Notes under the pieces: generated by a model
Told to the model about the DNA's origin: nothing
Seen by the model: the letters and a program-made list of their open reading frames with translations, nothing else
Databases searched by the model: none
Shown here: in pieces, positions 43,811 to 53,119 of the stretch
Numbering within the stretch: position 1 is the stretch's first letter
How the letters are laid out: every line of letters starts with the position of its first letter
Made by a program: the position numbers and the translations under genes
Assembly (NCBI GenBank): GCA_032433765.1
Contig: JAVIAB010000073.1
Coordinates: forward strand, 59,698,052 to 59,762,051
DNA: 64,000 bases
Reading direction: 5' to 3'
Origin: Megaustenia siamemsis
Lineage: Eukaryota > Mollusca > Gastropoda > Stylommatophora > Ariophantidae

Positions 43811-44070
43811 AGGGAGCCGCGATAGCTCAGTGGTTAGTGAACTGGACTACCACGGACAAGGGGTAGGGTTCGATCCCAACCGACGGCTCCGGGTTCACCC
43901 AGCCTTAAATGGGTACCGGATTTTTTTCTGGGAAAGTAAAGTAGTACGGGCGTAATACTGACCACATTACCCCAAAAATCATGTGCTGAAGGTCTGTAAA
44001 ATATAGGGTCACTAACACCATATTTCCCTATACGCCACTTGGCGTGACGGGGGTACTTTACTTTTTTTTT
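43811..44070 (+). mobile_element. SINE-A, full-length copy with perfect TSD
   Basis: The head agggagccgcgatagctcag has A box tagctcagtggttag and B box gggttcgatccc; the anticodon region is aberrant. Then comes the central domain (gggttcacccagcc, aaatgggtaccgga, gggaaagtaaag), a unique part (ccacttggcgtgacggggg) and the end tactttac followed by nine T. The 11-bp TSD actataatcct flanks it exactly at 43800-43810 and 44071-44081. The perfect TSD suggests a younger copy than the one at 4765. Confidence 0.95.
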
Positions 44071-44084
44071 ACTATAATCCTGCA

Positions 44085-45640
44085 TACATCACAGGACATG
44101 TCTGCTTCACTTTGTTTCCTTATATACTACTAGAAATAGCTTTTTTTAAAATTCCGTGTGGCGTGATGTCTTCCACAATCTCTTGTCCGCACCCTTGTCT
44201 ATCACCTCTACTGGAGACTGTTTACCATGTCACAATAAAAAGTCAGTATGTTCTGTAACCCACTAATGTCTTTTGCCAAGTATTTGTCCCATAGTCATAT
44301 GAAGCGCGCATGGCCGTGCGACTAAAATCACTGTTTTGATGGATGAATAGCCGGTGTATGGTGTTCGAAACCTGCGACAGAGAGAAAGGATGCTTTTCTA
44401 TTGGGGGTGAAATAAAAATCCTGAATCTCACACGCCTCGTGGCGACTGCTTTCACCAAGCGGCCTTTATCCTGTTCTATCGTGAGCCCCCCTGGCATACA
44501 CCGGCAATGATAAAAGTATCGTAAAGATAGTTTTTCTTTCTTGTCCAACAGTCACAATTTGCTTCAATTTCCCTCTTCTCATAATTTTCTGCAAAGATGA
44601 TTGTTTCTTTTCTCGATGTTTCGCATGATGTCTCCATGTTTTCACCCTAAACAAATTTTCTTAGTGTTTTTTTCTTTGATAGCGCAAGTGTTTAATCCTC
44701 GTAAACACGTAGACACACACATATAGAAGTAAACGCATTTAATGTGGACTGCACCGACAAATCGACCGATTGTTTTCCTCTTTGGGGACTTTGCACCGTG
44801 TTTCGTTCGTTGTACGCTTACCGTACGGTCTGTTATTTGATGTGTGACTGGGATAATTCGACGACTAGCTAGCTGTGTGTTTATATGAATATGTTCGTTT
44901 GCAGTCAAGAACGATGTCCTAGCATCATCAAGCGCTATACATTTTTTGTTCTCAATATGACGATCATCGTTTTCGGGAGGACTTGAGGTTCCGGTATATG
45001 GTGGATAGGCGGCAGGAACCATTGAAGGTTATGTCTGAAAGGTGTTCCTTGTTGCAGTTTCCTCATGTTCCAAGTCCGGCTTGTTGCAGGAGCTACTGAT
45101 TTAAGTGCTCTGTGCACACCGTGAGCTGTGTGTCTCATCCGTTTTGATCATGTTTCGATATTCCAATTGTTTACGATGAATGATGATATCGTATGACAGG
45201 GAACAGTTGGCTGTGTTCACTTTCTGCGCGGTTTCGCCTTATGTCTTTTGGCGTGAGTTTGAGACTGCTATGATGGGGACTACAGTTACCTTTCTTTGTT
45301 TGGGAGATGAGTTAGTAATTCGGATGATTCCACTGGCACGGGCGGTTGAGCAATTATGGATTTTAATTCGTTTGCAGTGATACCGAGGCCTTCCATAACC
45401 AATAACCAATAACCAATATAGAAGTAAGACATAACGCATCAAGATACATACAAATGTGAAGTATGAACATTATATATAAAAAAGGGGGAAAAGGGGTATG
45501 GTTACAGCATTAAGGTGAGGAATAAAACAAAAATATCGACGTGCTGGTACAGTAGGCATATATAAGATCATATTATATTTATAATATCGTGCACAGATGT
45601 GCTGTGCGGTCATGTTGACGAAGTCCTATGACCAAAATAT
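44085..45640. other. Mostly unique; possible old SINE and LINE traces
   Basis: At 44285-44380 gcgcgcatggccgtgcgac and ggtgttcgaaacc resemble A and B boxes of a SINE head. At 44540-44640 (minus) REKKQSSLQKIMRRGKLKQI resembles KKQSSFFGHVMRREQLEYI of LINE-A and may be an old copy. Neither is firm. A short aataacc repeat lies at 45400. Confidence 0.4.
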
Positions 45641-45651
45641 TTATAATTATC

Positions 45652-45707
<56 letters not shown>

Positions 45708-46352
45708 GAGTGCCATCTCCGCAACGAAGGTTGGCTACCATGGAGCGCCATTCTGCTCTGTCTCTTGCTATGATGGTGCAGGTTGTCATAGGCTGATTTG
45801 TCCATCTTTTGATGTTACTCGTCCATGTTAGTCTTGGTCTGTCTCTGCTTCTTTTACCCTGTATTTTCCCCGCCAAGATTACCTTTAGTAGGCTGTTGTG
45901 TCTTTTAACATGGCCCAAAAATCGCATTTGTCTAGTTTTAGTCTTTTTGATATTCATATCTAATCCATATTTTATGTTGTCATGTTTATTACATTAAGTA
46001 ATTGTTGTAGATCTTTAGGATTTTCTGCTAGTAGTACAGTATCATCAACATATATTAGTTTATTGATTATCTTTCCATTAATGTTTAGTCCTGGCATCTC
46101 TGTAATGTTTTTAAAGATTTGCTTAGTGTATAGATTGAACAAGCTTGGTGGTAGAAAGCATCCCTGTCTTGCTCCTCTTGTTATATTAATTGGTGTAAAG
46201 TTCTCTTTGTTATATTTTATTACTGCTGTTTGCTCCCAGTATAAATTACATATTAGTCGTATGTCTGTGTCATCTAGATGTATATATTTTAGGCAGTCTA
46301 TAAGTTGATTATGGTGTATTCTATCAAAGGCTTTGGTGTAGTCTATGAAAAT
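45640..46352 (-). mobile_element. LINE-B: RT palm joined to 3' end by internal deletion
   Basis: On the minus strand: FIDYTKAFDRIHHNQLIDCL (RT motif A), NITRGARQGCFLPPSLFNLY (motif B), GKIINKLIYVDDTVLLAENP (motif C as YVDD), LLNVINM, a TAA, NMDMNIKKTK (near motif D), then directly MRFLGHVKRHNSLLKVILAG, KIQGKRSRDRPRLTWTSNIK, CTIIARDRAEWRSMVANLRC, GDGTR and a TGA stop in the tail. About 120 codons normally found between motif D and FLGHV are missing. The 3' tail is (TGA)n. It continues upstream at 47085 beyond the LINE-A piece. Confidence 0.88.
45652..45708. repeat. (ATC)n, about 19 units: LINE-B tail
   Basis: Pure trinucleotide run at the 3' end of the minus-strand LINE-B; the LINE-B stop codon is its first unit. 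It is the longest such tail in the window. Confidence 0.95.
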
Positions 46353-47075
46353 AAAGAACTCAGCCTTAATAGCAAAAAGACAGAAGTAATGGTAACAACA
46401 AAGAAAAAGACAGCATCTCAGTGCAAAATAATGACAAGTGGAACAATATTAAAACAGGTAAATGAATTTAAATATTTGGGAACTTTGTTAACCTCAAACA
46501 GAAGATGTACAAAAGAGGTGAGATGCAGAATGGCTCATGCAAAAGCAGCTTTCCAAAAAATAAGGAAGATATTATGCAATCCATTTTTGACAATAGAAAT
46601 AAGAAAAAGAGTTCTTAAATGTTATGTAGAGCCAGTCTTAACATATGGATGTGAATCATGGACAATAGGACAACAGACAAGAAAATCACTGGAGTCTGTA
46701 GAAATGTGATTTTACAGAAGAATGTTGAGAATACCATGGACAGCTAAGAAGAGTAATGAAAACGTTCTGAAAGAGGCCATAGGAAAAATAGAGCTAATTT
46801 CCAATATTAGGAAGAAACAATAATATTTTTTTTTTTTTTTGGGGGGGGGGGTGGGATTTAATGAGAAGAGAACAGCTGGAATATATTGTATCTATTGGGA
46901 AAATTGAGGGACGAAGAGATAGAGGGAAGCAAAGAGAAAAGATACCAGACAGCTTAAGAGAATGGCTTGGCAGAAGGCCAACAACAGAAATGATAAATAA
47001 CTGTGGAGATCGAAAGTTGTGGAGAGACATGATCACCTACGCCAGCAGGCCCGATATTTGAAGATGATGATATTT
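46350..47075 (+). mobile_element. LINE-A 3' half inside the antiparallel LINE-B-like element
   Basis: Reads ENKELSLNSKKTEVMVTTKK, GTILKQVNEFKYLGTLLTSN, CTKEVRCRMAHAKAAFQKIR, VLKCYVEPVLTYGCESWTIG, QQTRKSLESVEM, TGA in place of a Trp codon, FYRRMLRIPWTAKKSNENVL, SNIRKKQ, then poly-T/poly-G replaces FGHV, then MRREQLEYIVSIGKIEGRRD, REWLGRRPTTEMINNCGDRK and MITYASRPDI with TGA. The 5' junction at about 46347-46352 shows short microhomology (aaaataaag). No TSD is visible. Confidence 0.88.
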
Positions 47076-47079
47076 TTCC

Positions 47080-47490
47080 ACCTCAGATTTTAAGATTTTA
47101 TAGCCTGATGTACATTTTATAACTGGTTTCTTGTCCCTTTGATCATGAAATTGTTCTGTTATACATTCCTGCCATCTATCTATTATATCTTTATTGTCTG
47201 TTAGCATTTTTCCTTATTTGTCTGCAATGTATCCGCATTCTGCGGCTTTAAACATTTTTTTAAAATTAGTCATTACCTTTATTACTGTGTACATTCCTCT
47301 TAAGTTTTGTTTGCTTTCCATAGTTTCTATTTCTATACAATTTTGGCTGAGCCAGTCTTCTTATGCCTTTTTGCACATTTTGCGTATTTCATTATCTATT
47401 TTATTGTATTGGGCAATGTTCTTCGCTTGTCTCCTTTCTTCCATTTTTTCTAAGATTGTGTTAGTTATCAAGTTTTCCTTTTTGTTCTTT
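47080..47490 (-). mobile_element. LINE EN-RT linker, upstream part of the broken LINE-B-like element
   Basis: On the minus strand: ILEKMEERRQAKNIAQYNKI, DNEIRKMCKKA-EDWLSQNC, YTVIKVMTNFKKMFKAAECG, YIADK-GKMLTDNKDIIDRW, QECITEQFHDQRDKKPVIKC. This is the basic helical linker that precedes the RT in RTE-like LINEs. Its orientation and position fit it being the upstream part of the element at 45640-46352; roughly 100 codons of RT fingers are missing between the two. Confidence 0.75.
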
Positions 47491-47499
47491 TTCTTTAAC

Positions 47500-47790
47500 T
47501 ATCTATATATCTATTGTCCTTTCGAGCCGAAGACGGCACATAGGGATGAACTACAATCTCAAAAATAGAAACCTTGCGTGCCAAAATGGCACATATTGCA
47601 GAGATCACTGCTTCTAAAATCTATGGTTCTGTTTCCATAACAATGCTTTTTACAATGACAGCTTGTCAAGCCATCGATCAACCTACTTAGTCGCCTCTAA
47701 CGACATGCCTGGAAGGTCACAGTGTTACTATTCTTTACTTCCCACATAATGAGGTCCCGGTAACACACGGGAGTTTAACTATCTACTGGC
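47500..47790 (-). mobile_element. Short element with the 3' end of the LINE at 55490
   Basis: On the minus strand it ends ctatgtgccgtcttcggctc gaaaggacaat then (AGAT)n. The LINE 3' end at 55490-55560 ends gctggctacggctcgaaagg then tcaataaataaa. Upstream it carries aggcatgtcgttagagg and cgactaa, shared with 18001-18175. There is no coding sequence. A non-autonomous element using that LINE's 3' end is a reasonable inference. Confidence 0.6.
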
Positions 47791-47837
47791 TCCTTTTTTG
47801 TAAAGAGGGAATAATAGAACAAAGAAGTATGTGTTAG

Positions 47838-47987
47838 CACTCGGAAAAATTGACAGACAAACAACAATAGAAAAAAACGAAGAACAATATATGGTCCGAA
47901 GTGGGATCGAACCCGTACTCAGTGGCACCGCGCCTTGCCACGAGAAGCCGAACGCTTGGCACACTGCCACGCAGCCAACTAAAAAAT
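47838..47987 (-). mobile_element. SINE-D copy
   Basis: On the minus strand: ttagttggctgcgtggcagt (A-box-like), agtacgggttcgatcccac (B box), then ctattgttgtttgtctg and T-rich text as in the copy at 28935. The two share gagtacgggttcgatcc exactly. Confidence 0.75.
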
Positions 47988-48113
47988 TGGCTATTGTAGC
48001 AGTGTCTTACACGAAGGCGTACTCAATGACTATAGCATAGGGTAACGATCACAGACCGGAAATAAATTGTATATTTGTACTTTCCTATTAATGCAAGTAT
48101 TTTTGTAAACCTG

Positions 48114-48164
<51 letters not shown>

Positions 48165-49149
48165 TATTCATTTTTCTACGTTTCACCCAACTTTACAGCA
48201 TCCGTGAACGACATGATATATTCGCCATTTTGTTACATCTTATTGTTTGTTCCTTCTCATCCCTGTTTGTCCCACGTATAAAAACCTCTGCAGAAAAATA
48301 ATTTCTACCAGCCTGAACGAAAGCATTATAATCTAATAAATAATTATCAATCACAATAACGGTGTGAAACCGGTCTAAACAACAGCTATAACATGCACAT
48401 ACAATTGAAAGAATAAAAGAATGAAAAATGAACCCAAACAAATGCAAACATAATGAAAAGGAATGCATAGTAAACGCTATGGACACATACAAATAAATAA
48501 TGTCGAAGTACGAAAACTTGCGGTTGGTACCAAGATGGCCACTTAGCAGAATCAGGTTCAGGAATAGTGGAATTTGTGCATCAATGTGGTTTCAAGTGAG
48601 TCTTTCTGGTTTGGATTTTTGTTTGTGGAGACAGCAGCAGTCATGTTGCATTCACCTGACAACAAAATCAACATGGTTTTGGCGCCCGCGCGCTGATGTA
48701 GTGCTGCAGGCGACTGACCGTAGACCGTAGTCGAACGGTATTAGGTCCGGCCTTTGCCCTTTGACAGGATGTGTGATCTGTGTTCGACTACAATTTACCA
48801 CCAGATGGACTGCGGTCGGATCGAGTTTTTCATCGAAGTGGAGGTCTGATTTCATTTGTTGGGACGATTCTTGAGGCATGCTTACTAATCATGAAGTCTA
48901 CACCGGAATTGGTGCGAGGCTCATGGAAATTATGCTGCCCGTGAGAGCCTTTACGGTTACCCGAACAAATCAATTTTAAGCTGCGTATTATTGATACAGT
49001 ATGCAGCACGTTCAATAGAACAATATGAACGTAAAAACACGCAATTTTTGACAGAACGCAACTCGTTCAATAGAACAGTATGATCAATCACGAAGAACAC
49101 TTTGTCGGTTGCTGAAACCAGGGCTGAGCTTGACTATTGCTATACCTAT
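47988..49149. other. Stretch without recognised genes; (TA)n
   Basis: (TA)n at 48114-48158. A 28-bp sequence with cgttcaatagaaca is repeated at 49008 and 49067. Otherwise unique. Confidence 0.5.
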
Positions 49150-49400
49150 GCATTTAGATATTTAGGCCGCATTGGGTCATGAACAAGAGGTCATCACCGG
49201 CTCCCCATAGCTTGTCATGCAGGGTTTTATCTGTGAGCCATAGTTGTGTCATTAAGGTGTTGAGAGTGCTGCAGTCGTGTAGTGTATGCTTTGGAGTTTG
49301 TTTGGATACTCCGCAGTCACATGTTGCAAAGTCACCGAGTGTAATAGTAATTGGTCAAGAGTTGAAATGTAAGGTATATTAGCCAGATGTGTAATATAGG
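49150..49400 (-). pseudogene. I-clade C-terminal knuckle
   Basis: ITLGDFATCDCGVSKQTPKH, TLHDCSTLNTLMTQLWLTDK, TLHDKLWGAGDDLLFMTQCG, LNI and a stop. The CxCG...QT..H..L..C spacing followed by KLWG..DLL matches TCTCGQTAEHKLQNC and the end of I-1. Between here and 50000 I can read little. Confidence 0.78.
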
Positions 49401-50000
49401 GAATGGCCGGGTAGGCAAGAGTGGAGTTGTATTCATGGAGAGGGAATATAGAAATAGACTATAGTTAATTAAGGATATACTGCCAAGGTTAAGGTTAAGG
49501 GTATACCGCCAAAAAGGCGTGCAGTCCGTGGGGAACATGAAGTCCACTGAGTATGGACCGTATGCTAGAAACAGACTTAGCTAGGGTCAAGGTTCAGTGG
49601 GGAAGACAAATGTCTGGAAGGTTCGTGGCGTGACGTGTTAAGTGTGAGTAGTAAACAAAGAAAAGATTAGAAATGATTGGTTACAGAGGATGATGGGATA
49701 GTGGATGGTAGGGAAGTACAAATAGTTGGGACGAGAGAAAACTGGGGCTCTCTCTCACCGGTTGTGAACGAATTCAGACATGTTGCTAATGGATGGTTTT
49801 GTGCATGTGGAAGACTTGAATTATAGTAGATGTTGTACAGTGTTGTCATGTAATTAAAATTATTACAATGTTGACCACTAGTTATTTCTGCATCAAACAA
49901 ACCATCGTGGCGTTAGCCTATGACATTAGATATCAAATTCGGTGCCGTAACTATAACATTAATATATCAAATTCGGTGCCGTAACTATAACACGAGTACT
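49401..50000. other. Poorly readable part of the I-clade element; short duplication
   Basis: A sequence of about 46 bp containing atcaaattcggtgccgtaac is duplicated at 49932 and 49967. (aaggtt)n-like text lies at 49488. No motif was readable. Confidence 0.45.
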
Positions 50001-51745
50001 ATCTTGTATAGATATGCTCTGAGGCCACAATGCCCTGCTCTGAGGCTGAATATTTTGGTCTGCTCATGTCTGCTGAGCTTTCTCAAGTTGTCGTGTTCTG
50101 GCTCATATTTTCCACGTAACTCCATCCTTTCTGGCTTGTTTCAGGATTGTTCTTATTTCTATGAGACTCTGCGATTAGTTGGACATTTGAAGACTTCCAC
50201 CTACTTTTGCGAGTTCATCTGCTTTCATTTACAGGAATGTCTCAGTGTGTTGATATGGGCCAGACTCACAGTGTGATAGGGCTCTCATATCGGTCTCGTG
50301 ATGCTCGTTTTTGGTGACTATTTTTGAACATCTGGTATTAATTTCGATTTCTTTTGACAGCTGTTCGGGTGTGAGGGCTTCACACAGATCTTTATTTGGT
50401 TCTGAAGAATGTGAGTGTTGTCTGAAGATTTCCCGTGCATGATGGTTTGGGCTCTTATTTTGGAGTCTGTTTTTTATTCTGTCTTGATATTGTTGGTGTA
50501 GTGGGTGATCTGGTAGCCTTTACAATTTTTCAAACTAAATGAGAGTTTTTGTATTTTCTGTGGTGTGCTAGAGGATCAAGATCTGCCTTTTTCCCATTTT
50601 TATGATGGGAGTGCTTTTCATTGCTCCCAGGGTTGTTCTGAGTGCCATGTTTTGGATTTTGTCGAATTTTCCCAGGTTTGACTTGGCCGCTGTTGCCCAG
50701 GGGCTTAAGGTATATTCCATAATGGGACTGACTGCTCCAGTGTAGACTTGCTTTAGGATCTCCCCATAATGTACCAGCTAGTTTTTTCATTATTGGTAGT
50801 CTTTGGGTTGGCCTTTGCTTGAAATATTTCAAAGCCATGAAAAGGATGACTCCCAGAAATGTTGGTGTGTCGGTTTGAGGTAGTGTAAGGTTTCCTAACT
50901 TTATTAATATATTTTCTTTGTGTGTGGAGAATTAGAAGATTGTTGCTGTAGTTTTCCTATTGTTTATTTTAGACCCCATGTCTTTGTCCAGTTTTCTACT
51001 TTCTCCACATTTTTAGGAGCAAATAAGAGACTGTAGTGACGTGTTCCATGGTTATCTAGAGAGCAAAGTCATCCGCGTGTAGATGATAGCATCATTTTGT
51101 GATGTCATTTATGTATATTAGAATGAGTGTAGGTGCCCTAACACTTCCCTGAGGAACCCCTTCTTGCAATGCGTCTTGCTAAGATAATTGTTGTTTTTAC
51201 TCTGGTAGTTCACTTTGGAATAGGTAGCCTTTGATCCAGGAGAACATGTTTTGTGTGACTCCTGCATGTAGGATTTTCAGCATCAGTCCTTCCTTCCACA
51301 CATTGTCAAAGTACAGAAGATGTCAAAGAAAATAGCCATTAATTTATTTTTCTTTTGGAAGGCATTTTATATGTCTTGTGTGGGATATGTCAGTTGGTCA
51401 TCTGAACCTCTGTTTTGTTTGTGTCCTGTTCGTGTTGGGGCGAGGAGAGAGTTGGTTTCCAAGTGCCAGATAAGCCTTTTGTTGGCCATTCTCTCCAACA
51501 GTTTTCCTACACAATGAGGAGGCTGATTAGTCTGTAGTTTTCGGATCCTTCTGGCCCCTTCCTGGTTTCAAGATGGACTGTGTATCGGCCTCCTTCCAGG
51601 TTGATGGAACTTGAACCGAGTACCAACTTTGGTTAAAGATTCTGAGGACAACCGTTTTGGTGCTGGAGACCAAGTGTTTGAGGAATTCACTACTTATACC
51701 CTCCTGGAACCTTGAACTCTTTTAAGTTCAATATTTCTTCATTTA
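50001..51745 (-). pseudogene. I-clade RT, thumb and RNase H remnant
   Basis: Across frames on the minus strand: CVGKLLERMANKRLIWHLET (RT motif 2a region), QLTYPTQDI-NAFQKK, AIFFD (motif A start), ACNFLREC-like REGVPQ position, NVEKVENWTKTWGLK, LVHYGEILKQVYTGAVSPIM, EYTLSPWATAAKSNLGKFDK, IQNMALRTTLGAMKSTPIIK, MGKRQILIL, LPDHPLHQQYQDRIKNRLQN, SEPNKDLCEALTPEQLSKEI, then ETFL-KADELAKVGGS as the RNase H end. DKVQN..LR.I.GAMKSTPI is the same block in I-1. YTDG and DSRS of RNase H are absent, so most of that domain was deleted. RT motif C is not readable. Confidence 0.82.
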
Positions 51746-51960
51746 ACTCTTGTAGACAATTTGACTGTCATACACTATGCTGTTATTCTTGATCTTGACT
51801 GTTCAATATTTCTTCATTTAACTCTCGTACACAATCTGGCTGTCATGCACTTTGTTGTTATTCTTGGTCTTGACTGTTCAATATTTCTTCATTTAACTCT
51901 CGTACACAATCTGGCTGTCATGCACTTTGTTGTTATTCTTGGTCTTGACTGTTCCTAAAG
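51727..51960. repeat. 75-bp tandem repeat, 3 copies, inside the I-clade linker
   Basis: ttcaatatttcttcatttaa recurs at 51727, 51802 and 51877 (75 bp). The unit sits between the linker at 52190 and the RT, so it is amplified LINE sequence. Confidence 0.92.
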
Positions 51961-52208
51961 AAATTTTCTTTGGGCTCTTACTTCTTTGAGTCTTACTTGT
52001 GAGACATACATTTGCTTTCTGTTTCGCAAGGTTTGTAAAGTATATCCGCTGCCCTCTTGTCGGTAACAAAGTTAGAGTTTGAGTCTAGCGATGTCTTTTT
52101 TCTGTCTATTTTGTCCCCATTTAAGCTTTTCTTTAGGTTCCATAGTTTTTGTTATGTCCTGCTCGAGTTTCAGTTTGGCTGTTTTTTCATTCCAACTTTC
52201 TCTTATGC
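51961..52208 (-). pseudogene. I-clade linker before the RT
   Basis: WNEKTAKLKLEQDITKT (about 52190-52140), then RQEGSGYTLQTLRN-like text; compare WKEKTESLNLERDTRKVW and HAANHFADSFANQ in I-1. It ends at the hAT insertion site on the right. Confidence 0.82.
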
Positions 52209-52274
52209 CAGTGGTTGTCAAACTGTGCTTCGCGGAGCCCTGGTAGTGCGCCTGCTATGGGCTCAGTGAACGTT

Positions 52275-52335
52275 ATCATCATCAAGTGCCATGCCAGACT
52301 TAGGTGATGTTTCTCCACAAACCTCTACCCACAAT
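52275..52335 (-). mobile_element. LINE-A-like 3' remnant inside the hAT
   Basis: On the minus strand tttgtggagaaacatcacct, then tggcacttgatgatgataa follows the LINE-A end (gttgtggagagacatgatcacct ... acttgatgatga). Only about 60 bp. Confidence 0.55.
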
Positions 52336-52419
52336 GCAACTCATCAACGTCGCCACTCTTCTACCACAATGTTAAGCTCTCTAATATTATTTCTCTATGT
52401 CGCCCGAGATCTCTCTTTC

Positions 52420-52660
52420 CCTCCATTCATTGGAGCTTTGTCAAACAAGAACACCCACAAGTAGGCAAGTAGGCCTACGCGTTTTAATTCCTTTTGTGAC
52501 TACTTACTTATGTGAGACTGGGTTTTCAGCTATGGCAGCCATCAAAACCAAATACAGATCTCATTTGGACGCTGGCAAAGATTAGAATAACAATTTCCAA
52601 ACTTGTGACCAGATTTGAAGATCTAATGAGGATGAAACAAGCTCATTCTTCTTATTGAAT
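52420..52660 (+). pseudogene. hAT transposase C-terminal dimerisation domain
   Basis: RVLIPFVTTYLCETGFSAMA, AIKTKYRSHLDAGKD, one frameshift near 52582, then IRITISKLVTRFEDLMRMKQ AHSSY and a stop. The FVTTYLCETGFSAM...KTKYR-L block is the hATC hallmark of ZBED5/FAM200-like and SCAND3-like hAT transposases. The catalytic DDE core and the BED finger are absent. Confidence 0.88.
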
Positions 52661-52920
52661 TTGTTACAGGATAAAAATATCACAATGTCAGTTGATTCAG
52701 TTATTTTGTTTATTTCAAATACAAAAATGCCACTGATCTATTTAATCTATAGACAAAACGTTAGTTTACTTACCTCCACAATCAATACAACAGGTTAAAT
52801 ATGCCGTTAATATACTATTCAAATGTGTTGTTTTTTTACATTATTGATATCAGGTAGTGCCGGTGTGATTTGTGGTTAAGAATTAGAGATCCGGTGACTG
52901 AATAAGTTTGACGACCGCTG

Positions 52921-53119
52921 TCAAATGTTTGTCTGGTAATGGTAAATACTACCATTGTTTTGTGAACAATGATGTTTTCATCTGTGGGATTATTTCCCAT
53001 GTTTTCATCTGTGGGATTATTTCCCATGTTTTCATCTGTGGGATTATTTCCCATGTTTTCCCTGCAGCGGCTGAGCTCAGTGGGAAGTTCTTCTAGTTCT
53101 TGGGCTCCAGAAGAGTTGG
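52921..53119 (-). pseudogene. I-clade linker with 27-bp triplication
   Basis: On the minus strand: QELEELPTELSRCRENMGNN, PTDEN (three times NMGNNPTDE), IIVHKTMVVFTITRQTF. This aligns with SELEQLHNDMETSRKQAENN, PCQEHHNNYQHAKAKF of I-1, giving the missing link between the 22-bp array and the hAT insertion. Confidence 0.8.
52973..53055. repeat. 27-bp tandem repeat, 3 copies
   Basis: ttttcatctgtgggattatt plus tcccatg, three identical copies. In the LINE it is an in-frame triplication of nine codons. Confidence 0.97.

Larger units (their letters stand above)
52209..52920 (+). mobile_element. hAT DNA transposon, deleted copy with terminal inverted repeats
   Basis: Left end cagtggttgtcaaact (52209-52224) and right end, reverse complemented, cagcggtcgtcaaact (52905-52920) match at 14 of 16 bases and have the CAGNGGT start usual for hAT elements. 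Flanking octamers tcttatgc and tcaaatgt agree at 5 of 8, as an eroded 8-bp TSD might. It holds a transposase C-terminal piece and a LINE-A 3' remnant. At 712 bp it is far shorter than an autonomous hAT and cannot encode a full transposase. It splits the I-clade LINE frame. Confidence 0.82.

Noticed and set aside
45628..45831. Poly-Ser frame
   Set aside because: Translation of the (ATC)n tail of LINE-B.
49485..49505. Telomere-like aaggttaagg repeats
   Set aside because: Only two or three degenerate copies; not a telomeric tract.
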